This document shows, piece after piece, positions 58,169 through 64,000 of a stretch of 64,000 nt of DNA. The notes under the pieces are model-generated. The model was not told the origin of the DNA. It did not search any database and was given only the letters and a program-made list of their open reading frames with translations. How positions within the stretch are numbered: the first letter of the stretch is position 1; the number at the start of each line of letters is the position of its first letter. Origin of the DNA: Marinomonas maritima (GTDB lineage: Bacteria > Pseudomonadota > Gammaproteobacteria > Pseudomonadales > Marinomonadaceae); assembly GCF_024435075.2 (NCBI RefSeq), contig NZ_JAMZEG020000003.1, forward strand, positions 248,001-312,000, in the 5' to 3' direction. A program made the position numbers and the translations under genes.

Positions 58169-59341
58169 CTAGCAAATAACTCCCACCCCAACCAAAAAAT
58201 CAGACCAATCTTGCATCATTTTCCTACGCTCTGGCATGTATTCGGCGTGGTTATAGGCGCGGCGCTGACCTTTTCTTTCCATGTGCGAAAGCTGCCTTTC
58301 GATTATGTCTTCTCGATAGCCCATTTCATTCAACATAGTGGATGCGGTACTTCTGAAACCGTGACCACTAAAGTCACCCTGATAACCTAGCCTTTCAATG
58401 ACTCTGTTTATCGTAGTGTTACTCATTGGCCGTGATGAATCCCGTGCATTTGGAAACATGAGTTCATGACCACCGTTGTATTTTCTCAGTTCGTTTATTA
58501 ACTCTATAACTGCAGGCGATAGAGGCACAACATGCTTAGTAGACATTTTCATAATATCGGCAGGTAAGATAATCGCATCGCCTTCGATATAAGACCACTT
58601 TAAAAACCTTAGCTCTTTCGTTCGGATGAACGTGTGCGCCATTATTTTGATTGCAATTAATGTGGTTGGAAAACCTTTGTACAGAGACAGCTTTTCAAAA
58701 AACTCTACGAGCTGTGGCTTTTCAAGCGGTGGATTATGTCGAACTTTAGGACGTTTGATCACACCCGCTAAAAATATGGTTGGGTCGGCTTCAACCATTA
58801 GCCTAGCCCCTGCATACCTAAACACCTGGCTAATAAAAAGCCGCGCCAGTATGGCTATAGTTGGAGCACCTCTGCTTTCTATGGATTCTAGTATTTTTAA
58901 AAGATAAGGTGCGGTTATTCGAGATATCGGCATATCACCAATGGCTGGGTAAACATCCTTCTCCATAATCACTTCAAACTGTTTGGCATAGTTGTCGCTG
59001 AGGTCGTCTTTTTTCTTCAAAAAAAACTGCTCACTAACTGCATAAAATGTACTTGAGTCTTCACGCTTTTGTCGCATTTCATCGGCTTTTTTTTCTATGT
59101 TCGGATCAAGTCCAATCGCTATTTGTGCGGCAGCTTTATCTCGTTCGCGGCGAGCATGGTAAAGGCTCACCATTGGATATTCACCGATAGTAAAAAAGCT
59201 GTCCTTACCTTTTAACTTATACCGCATCCGCCAGAATTTTTTACCCGTCGCCATAATTTGTAGATACAAGCGGTCACCATCTAAGACCTTATAAGGCTTT
59301 TCCTTTGGTTTAAGCGACTTTATTTTTAAATCAGTGAGCAT
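58169..59341 (-). CDS. int: Tyrosine integrase (P4/DUF4102-type)
   Basis: A 390-aa site-specific recombinase. Residues 1-90 are the DUF4102 arm-binding domain (MLTDLKIKSLKPKEKPYKVL, YHARRERDKAAAQIAIGLDP). The catalytic part carries Arg in RTKELRFLKWS, the HGFRSTASTMLNEMGY box (HxxR), and the catalytic Tyr near the C terminus in RAYNHAEYMPERRKMM. The gene sits at the right end of the element, reading inward from the attR side. P4-type integrases mostly use tRNA genes; here the target is the 5' end of trpG. Confidence 0.93.
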   Translation of the reverse strand: MLTDLKIKSLKPKEKPYKVLDGDRLYLQIMATGKKFWRMRYKLKGKDSFFTIGEYPMVSLYHARRERDKAAAQIAIGLDPNIEKKADEMRQKREDSSTFYAVSEQFFLKKKDDLSDNYAKQFEVIMEKDVYPAIGDMPISRITAPYLLKILESIESRGAPTIAILARLFISQVFRYAGARLMVEADPTIFLAGVIKRPKVRHNPPLEKPQLVEFFEKLSLYKGFPTTLIAIKIMAHTFIRTKELRFLKWSYIEGDAIILPADIMKMSTKHVVPLSPAVIELINELRKYNGGHELMFPNARDSSRPMSNTTINRVIERLGYQGDFSGHGFRSTASTMLNEMGYREDIIERQLSHMERKGQRRAYNHAEYMPERRKMMQDWSDFLVGVGVIC

Positions 59342-59343
59342 AA

Positions 59344-59388
59344 AGGGGTAACGCCTTTTTATATTTCGTTACCCCTGATATTACCCCT
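59344..59388. other. Integrase arm-type sites, right end
   Basis: TTACCCCT occurs at 59369-59376 and 59381-59388, with the same 12-bp period as at the left end, and inverted (AGGGGTAA) at 59344-59351 right at the integrase start. The inner bases between the octamers also agree (ATTA against GATA). These would be the P' arm. Confidence 0.65.
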
Positions 59389-59483
59389 ACCCCCTCACGC
59401 TTTCCACAAACAAAAGAAAACAGGAAAAAACAACAAAAGGCTTATATATCAAAGAGTGACAAACAGAAAAGAACAGACGAGAA

Positions 59484-59525
59484 CTAGAAAATATGGGGAT
59501 GGTTATTATCGATCATCAGAAGCAT
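59484..59525 (-). pseudogene. trpG: Stub of the original trpG start
   Basis: Reading on the minus strand from 59525: ATG CTT CTG ATG ATC GAT AAT, which encodes MLLMIDN exactly as the intact gene does, and then phage sequence leading to TAG at 59484-59486 after 13 codons. It is the displaced host 5' end of trpG, left outside the prophage with the host leader and promoter region upstream of it. Confidence 0.85.
59505..59516. other. Attachment site attR core
   Basis: Exact second copy of ATTATCGATCAT from attL. Sequence to the right (59517 on) is host, and to the left it is phage. Confidence 0.88.
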
Positions 59526-59903
59526 AAAAAAAGGCGCGCCTATAAAGTAATATCAACCTACATAAAGGAGCTATTATCCGCAAAAAATCAACACAAAAAA
59601 CAGATATACTTACATTAAATAAGAGCCAAATGTTTAAAATGCGCCAAATTCTACACTGTCATGAACACCCTGTCTTGCTTAGATCTAAAGATCAAAACGT
59701 GTCATACCATACTCATTATCCAGCATGACCAATTACCAATATCCAAAATCGATACAATTTTTTATCAAAATCACTCAATTATTAGCAAGCGTATAAATAA
59801 TACCTTATAAAAACAAAGCCTTGTTTGATAAACAAGCTGTTGTACCGCACACTAGATAGCATGCTATCTTTACCCTCAACTTTCAGTGTTTTAAGGATTC
59901 TCT
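59526..59903. other. Host leader region between trpG stub and mgtE
   Basis: 378 bp without a supported gene. It should hold the original trpG promoter reading leftwards and the mgtE promoter reading rightwards, but I cannot assign either with confidence. A small hairpin (CTTGTTT-GAT-AAACAAG) is at 59820-59836. The stretch is A+T-rich. trpE, expected near here in related gammaproteobacteria, is absent. Confidence 0.6.
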
Positions 59904-61235
59904 GTGCATAGTCAAGTTGCCGACCTCATCGAAACCCTCATTCATGACGAACATTCACCAGAGTCCGTCAACAAGGCCATTTCAGAGCTCACGCCAGACG
60001 ATGTGGCCTTAGCACTTGAATCCATTCCGCTTGCTCAGCGTAAACAAGCATGGGCAAATATCAAGCAAGCCAATCGCCTTGATATCTTAGTTGAGATGCG
60101 TGGAGAGTCTCGCCAGCTGCTTTTAAAAGGGCTGGACGACGCAGAGATTGAAGCCCTATTCACCGATGTGGACGCCGAAGATCTACTCGAAATAACAGAC
60201 TCGTTACCGGATCGTCTCGTCGACATTGCCCTAAAACAAATGGACAACAAACAACGTGAATATTACCAACAAGGTATTGTTTACGACGACGATGTTGTTG
60301 GCCGCTGGATCGACCATGAACTTTTAATAGCGTCTCAATCTATTCGCGTATCTGAGGCCTTAAGATTGCTGAAAAAAAGCACTCCAAGCTACACCGACAT
60401 GGTGTATTTAGTAAATAGAACCGGCCGCTGGGTTGGCTGCGTAAAGTTCGACCTACTGTTTAAAGCGCAAGGGCACGAACCTATTTCCAGCTTAATTGAT
60501 GAAGAGTGCTCTTTCATTCATGCAAATACAGAACTAACCAAAGCAGCAGAACAACTAGAGCGATCCAATTTATCCGCTCTTCCTATTGTAGACGACAACC
60601 ATATTTTATTAGGCCGATTCCATGCCGGACTCGCGATGGAAACATGGCGTCTAGAGCATGAAGCTCAACAAATGGCAACGGCAGGTCTAAACGAAGAATC
60701 TGACTTGTTCGCGCCAGTGAAACGCAGTGCCGCGACGCGTGGCATTTGGCTCGGCATTAATCTGCTGACAGCATTTCTAGCGTCCGCTTTTATTGGATTA
60801 TTTGAAGCCACTCTGCAACAAGTCGTTGCTTTGGCCGTGCTTATGCCCGTTGTTGCCTCCATGGGCGGCATTGCCGGTAGTCAAACACTGACCTTAATTG
60901 TTCGAGGATTGGCATTGGGGCAGATCACTCGCAGCAACTTAAAGTCTCTTTTGTCCAAAGAGTTAAAAGTAGGCGGCTTGAACGGTATTTTGTGGTCTAT
61001 TGTGATAGGCGTTGTCACGCTTTGGTGGTTCGAAAGCCCAATGCTTGGCCTAGTCATCGGTCTGGCTATTATTGTTAATATAGTAATGGCCGCTCTTTCT
61101 GGTGTGCTAATCCCAGTTCTCTTGGATAAATTACGCATTGATCCCGCGCTGTCTGGTTCTGTTATTTTAACAACCGTAACGGACATCGCTGGTTTCGTGG
61201 CCTTCTTAGGGCTTGGTACTTTATTGCTGATTTAA
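59904..61235 (+). CDS. mgtE: Magnesium transporter MgtE
   Basis: A 443-aa MgtE-family Mg2+ channel from a GTG start with AAGGA upstream. Residues about 1-125 are the MgtE N domain, about 130-245 the paired CBS domains (LVNRTGRWVGCVKFDLL, LSALPIVDDNHILLGRFHAG), and about 280-443 the five-helix pore with the signature PVVASMGGIAGSQTLTLIVR. Cytosolic Mg2+ is sensed by the N and CBS domains. Confidence 0.95.
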   Translation: MHSQVADLIETLIHDEHSPESVNKAISELTPDDVALALESIPLAQRKQAWANIKQANRLDILVEMRGESRQLLLKGLDDAEIEALFTDVDAEDLLEITDSLPDRLVDIALKQMDNKQREYYQQGIVYDDDVVGRWIDHELLIASQSIRVSEALRLLKKSTPSYTDMVYLVNRTGRWVGCVKFDLLFKAQGHEPISSLIDEECSFIHANTELTKAAEQLERSNLSALPIVDDNHILLGRFHAGLAMETWRLEHEAQQMATAGLNEESDLFAPVKRSAATRGIWLGINLLTAFLASAFIGLFEATLQQVVALAVLMPVVASMGGIAGSQTLTLIVRGLALGQITRSNLKSLLSKELKVGGLNGILWSIVIGVVTLWWFESPMLGLVIGLAIIVNIVMAALSGVLIPVLLDKLRIDPALSGSVILTTVTDIAGFVAFLGLGTLLLI

Positions 61236-61291
61236 AAAGTTCCTCTTGTATAAAACGACATTCATCAACAAAACGAAGAGATAAAAGCACA

Positions 61292-62434
61292 ATGAATTGG
61301 GAAACGATGCAGGTATATTTAGGCCTTGGTGATACAAAAATGCACTGGGTAGTCCGAGTTTTTTTGGTTGTACTCAGCACACTTATAGCCAATTTCATTG
61401 CTACTCGCATTTTAACTCGTATAGACAAGCAACTCGAGAAAACCAAAACACCTTGGGATAACGTCCTGATTCACGCAGCCCAAAAGCCCATCGGTGTTTT
61501 TATATGGCTAGCGGGGGTAACGATTGCCGCTGAAATATCTGGCACTGAAATCGATTCTAAATTCTCTTCACTTATCCACTCTATTCGTGAAGTAGGTGTC
61601 ATCATTATCCTAACCTGGTTTGTTTTGCGCTGCATATCAGAAAGCGAAAAAACCCTAACCAACTCCAGCAAAATCACCACCAATGTGGATTACACAACGG
61701 CCAGCGCAATCAGTAAACTATTACGAGCATCCGTTGTCATCACTTCCGCTCTTGTTGTACTTCAAACGCTTGGCTTTAGCATTTCTGGGGTATTAGCTTT
61801 CGGTGGCATTGGTGGGATCGCGGTAGGTTTTGCCGCCAAAGACTTACTCGCTAATTTTTTTGGTGGATTAATGGTGTATTTAGATAGACCTTTTGCCATT
61901 GGGGATTGGATCCGTTCTCCAGACCAAAATATAGAAGGCACCGTCGAACACATCGGCTGGAGACAAACACGTATCCGCACTTTCGAAAAGCGCCCTTTGT
62001 ATGTGCCAAATTCAACGTTTTCATTAATCTCTGTCGAAAACCCATCGCGTATGACACATCGTCGTCTCAATGAAGCCATCGGTGTACGCTATACAGATTT
62101 TAATGTGTTACCAACCATTTTGGCCGACATCAAAGACATGATCTCGAAACATGAAGACATTGATTCCGATCAAACCTATATGGTGAATTTTAATCAGTTT
62201 GGCCCTTCTTCTTTGGACTTCTTTATTTACGCCTATACTAAAACCGTAGATTGGCGAACGTTTCACAACGTAAAGGAAGATGTATTATTTAAGGCAATGA
62301 AAATCATTGAATCTCATAATGCTGAAGTCGCCTTCCCAACCCACACGGTGCATATGGCAAATAACAGCAAAATAGCATCAATATCGGAGCAAGAAGGTTC
62401 CTTTGAACAGGCCTCGACGACCTCATCAAATTAA
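61292..62434 (+). CDS. MscS-family small-conductance mechanosensitive channel
   Basis: A 380-aa channel of the MscS/YbdG type. There are about four to five transmembrane segments; the pore helix is ISGVLAFGGIGGIAVGFAAK followed by DLLANFFGGLMVYLDRPFAI, and the beta domain contains EGTVEHIGWRQTRIRTFEKR and LYVPNSTFSLISVENPSRMT. A soluble C-terminal domain follows. It releases solutes on hypo-osmotic shock. It is 56 nt downstream of mgtE and may be cotranscribed. Confidence 0.92.
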   Translation: MNWETMQVYLGLGDTKMHWVVRVFLVVLSTLIANFIATRILTRIDKQLEKTKTPWDNVLIHAAQKPIGVFIWLAGVTIAAEISGTEIDSKFSSLIHSIREVGVIIILTWFVLRCISESEKTLTNSSKITTNVDYTTASAISKLLRASVVITSALVVLQTLGFSISGVLAFGGIGGIAVGFAAKDLLANFFGGLMVYLDRPFAIGDWIRSPDQNIEGTVEHIGWRQTRIRTFEKRPLYVPNSTFSLISVENPSRMTHRRLNEAIGVRYTDFNVLPTILADIKDMISKHEDIDSDQTYMVNFNQFGPSSLDFFIYAYTKTVDWRTFHNVKEDVLFKAMKIIESHNAEVAFPTHTVHMANNSKIASISEQEGSFEQASTTSSN

Positions 62435-62446
62435 GTTTTACACAAA

Positions 62447-62478
62447 AAAAAGCCAAGCGATTTTTCGCTTGGCTTTTT
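62447..62478. terminator. Bidirectional terminator between mscS and gph
   Basis: Stem AGCCAAGCGA/TCGCTTGGCT with a TTTT loop and A and T runs on either side, so it works for both convergent transcripts. Confidence 0.92.
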
Positions 62479-62499
62479 GACTTTATTACAATAAAAAAA

Positions 62500-63180
62500 T
62501 CAAACGAGCAGCTCGGCTAAATCATCGATAATGGCATCAGCGCCTAACGCAGCAAGATCAATACCTTGATGATAACCGTATGTCACCAAAGCACATTTAA
62601 ACCCGGCATTATTTGCCGCTTTAAAATCGGTAATAGAATCACCAATCATCAAACATTTTTCAGGCAAGGCTTCGATCGACTCACTGCAATGCAATAAAGG
62701 CATAGCCGATGGTTTTTTCTCTTCCAAGGTGTCACCACCTAATAACCAGCCAAACTGCTCCGTTAATTCAAAATAATCCATCATTGGCTTAACGAAAACA
62801 CTTGGCTTATTGGTAATTAAAGCAATCGGAACACCGTGATGTTTAAACGCCTTCAATAGCGCCTTCACATTAGGATAAAGCGTTGTTTTATCGGTTAAGT
62901 GAGCACGATAGTGCATCAGGAAAATACGATACGCCTCTTCATGTTTGCTCGAATCAATACTCGCCCACTCTAGTGCTTGATCAATCAACTTAGCAGAACC
63001 AAAACCAACCCAAGCCCGTACTTGCTCTTCACCGGCCAAAGCCGCGCCAAACTCAGCCAAAAAAGCATCAACGGCATTGGCGATATCAGGGACGCTGTCC
63101 ACCAAGGTGCCATCAAGATCAAGGCAAACTAATTCAGGCCAACCGTCAAACCACGCTGAAAAATATTTAGGTGTTTTCAT
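62500..63180 (-). CDS. gph: Phosphoglycolate phosphatase Gph
   Basis: A 226-aa HAD-superfamily phosphatase that dephosphorylates 2-phosphoglycolate from DNA repair. HAD motif I is CLDLDGTLVDSVPDIANAVD, motif II IALITNKPSVFVKPMMDYF (Thr-Asn-Lys), and motif IV LMIGDSITDFKAANNAGFK. The start ATG touches the rpe stop (shared base), so the two are coupled. The rpe-gph order is conserved widely in gammaproteobacteria. Confidence 0.95.
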   Translation of the reverse strand: MKTPKYFSAWFDGWPELVCLDLDGTLVDSVPDIANAVDAFLAEFGAALAGEEQVRAWVGFGSAKLIDQALEWASIDSSKHEEAYRIFLMHYRAHLTDKTTLYPNVKALLKAFKHHGVPIALITNKPSVFVKPMMDYFELTEQFGWLLGGDTLEEKKPSAMPLLHCSESIEALPEKCLMIGDSITDFKAANNAGFKCALVTYGYHQGIDLAALGADAIIDDLAELLV

Positions 63181-63851
63181 TAACGAACACTCGCCAATTC
63201 TTTACGCATAGCGTCAATCACCATTTTATAATCCGTTTTTCCAAAAATAGCCGATCCAGCCACAAAGGTATCCGCACCAGCACGTGCTATTTCTGCAATA
63301 TTCTTTTCACTCACGCCACCATCCACTTCAAGACGAATGTCGTAGCCGCTTGCGTCAATCAAAGCACGAGCTTCACGCAGTTTATCCAAGGTACTAGGAA
63401 TAAAAGATTGGCCACCAAACCCTGGGTTAACGGACATCAACAGAACCATGTCAACTTTATCCATTACATGTTTTAAATAATGCAAAGGTGTCGCAGGATT
63501 AAATACCAACCCTGCTTTACAACCACCTTCTCGAATCATCTGCAAAGATCGATCGATGTGTTCGCTTGCCTCTGGATGAAAGGTAATAATAGACGCACCC
63601 GCTTCAATAAAGTCACCAATCATACGGTCCACTGGTTTCACCATCAGATGCACGTCAATGTCAGCGGTGACGCCATGTTTACGTAGTGCTTTACACACCA
63701 TAGGACCAATCGTTAAATTGGGAACATAATGATTATCCATCACATCAAAGTGTATGATATCGGCTCCAGCTTCCAGTACATTGTCTACCTCTTCGCCTAA
63801 TCGAGCGAAATCGGCGGAAAGGATCGAAGGGGCAATGATAAAATCATTCAT
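63180..63851 (-). CDS. rpe: Ribulose-phosphate 3-epimerase Rpe
   Basis: A 223-aa TIM-barrel epimerase of the pentose phosphate pathway. The start is the ATG at 63851 (MNDFIIAPSILSADFARLGE), with GGAG upstream; the open frame runs 29 codons further without support. Motifs are IIHFDVMDNHYVPNLTIGP, DVHLMVKPVDRMI, MSVNPGFGGQSFIPSTLDKL and LEVDGGVSEKNI. Confidence 0.97.
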   Translation of the reverse strand: MNDFIIAPSILSADFARLGEEVDNVLEAGADIIHFDVMDNHYVPNLTIGPMVCKALRKHGVTADIDVHLMVKPVDRMIGDFIEAGASIITFHPEASEHIDRSLQMIREGGCKAGLVFNPATPLHYLKHVMDKVDMVLLMSVNPGFGGQSFIPSTLDKLREARALIDASGYDIRLEVDGGVSEKNIAEIARAGADTFVAGSAIFGKTDYKMVIDAMRKELASVR

Positions 63852-63937
63852 ATCTGACTCCAGCAGTGACACAATAAAAAAATAGTTAAAACTTAAATCG
63901 CATTTTAACAAGACACCCAAAAGAAGTATTGAAAACA

Positions 63938-64000
63938 ATGAAGAAAAATAATGCCCTGCTCAATATTATCATCGTACTTCTTTCCTTAAATACAAGCGCC
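63938..64000 (+). CDS. Partial gene, N terminus of an exported protein
   Basis: An open frame begins at an ATG and runs off the window end after 21 codons (MKKNNALLNIIIVLLSLNTSA). It looks like a Sec signal peptide with cleavage near the Thr-Ser-Ala end. It is divergent from rpe. No identity can be given. Confidence 0.5.
   Translation, partial: MKKNNALLNIIIVLLSLNTSA

Larger units (their letters stand above)
22456..59516. mobile_element. P2-like contractile-tailed prophage (about 37 kb)
   Basis: The element runs from attL to attR and holds integrase, repressor/Cro-like/CII-like switch, gpA-type replication gene, Ogr-like activator, terminase, portal, scaffold, capsid, head completion, sheath, tube, tape measure, baseplate, fibre and lysozyme genes. 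The head module is arranged as in phage P2 (divergent P-Q and O-N-M-L). The tail genes resemble the Vibrio VHML-type or kappa-like branch more than P2 itself, from memory of DUF2586/DUF2597/DUF2590 gene sets. No disrupted structural gene is evident, so it may be functional. The cos site was not located. Confidence 0.92.

Noticed and set aside
22456..59516. A headless R-pyocin or tailocin
   Set aside because: The location is pyocin-like, but terminase, portal, scaffold, capsid, head completion, replication and integrase genes are all present and look intact.
1..64000. CRISPR array
   Set aside because: No regularly spaced repeat-spacer series was seen on either strand; the only close direct repeats are the two 70-bp copies at 9-226.

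Overview
The window looks like part of the chromosome of a polarly flagellated marine gammaproteobacterium. The flagellar and trp gene content and order and the modest GC content suggest an Oceanospirillales member close to Marinomonas. That placement is inference; no 16S rRNA or other marker gene is present.

Layout. (1) 1-19343 is a flagellar and chemotaxis cluster: a flagellin, an HD-GYP protein, flgL, flgK, flgJ, flgI, flgH, flgG, flgF, flgE, flgD, flgC, flgB, cheR and cheV on the minus strand, then flgA, flgM and flgN on the plus strand. Promoter boxes give the hierarchy: a sigma-54 site before flgB and sigma-28 sites before flagellin, flgK and flgM. (2) 19428-22464 holds a tRNA-Arg(CCU), an OsmC-family gene and trpGDC. 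(3) 22456-59516 is a complete-looking contractile-tailed prophage of about 37 kb. It has a P2-type head module (divergent gpO-gpN-gpM-gpL and gpP-gpQ), a contractile tail and baseplate, a lysozyme, a P2-type gpA replication initiator, an Ogr-like activator, a C5 methyltransferase, a CI/Cro-type switch, two toxin-antitoxin loci, accessory genes and a tyrosine integrase. (4) 59517-64000 returns to host genes: mgtE, an mscS-family channel, gph, rpe and the start of one more gene.

The prophage sits inside the 5' end of trpG. A 12-bp core is repeated at both ends. The phage-side copy rebuilds the first codons of trpG without changing the amino acids, and a 13-codon stub of the original trpG start is left at the far end. 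This is the neighbourhood used by the R/F pyocin cluster of Pseudomonas aeruginosa (between trpE and trpG). trpE is not in the window.

The strongest candidate for an undescribed system is the operon at 43551-44219. It encodes a very acidic 143-aa protein followed, with a TAATG overlap, by a 53-aa helix-turn-helix protein. A near-consensus promoter precedes it and is covered by a 19-bp inverted repeat. This is the layout of anti-CRISPR/Aca or other phage counter-defence operons. Other notable items are a Rep-like protein that has lost its HUH motif and lies between inverted terminator repeats, a palindrome repeated three times in the accessory region, a programmed-frameshift tail chaperone, a terminase small subunit with a long coiled-coil extension, and a flagellin whose variable region is a heptad-repeat array.
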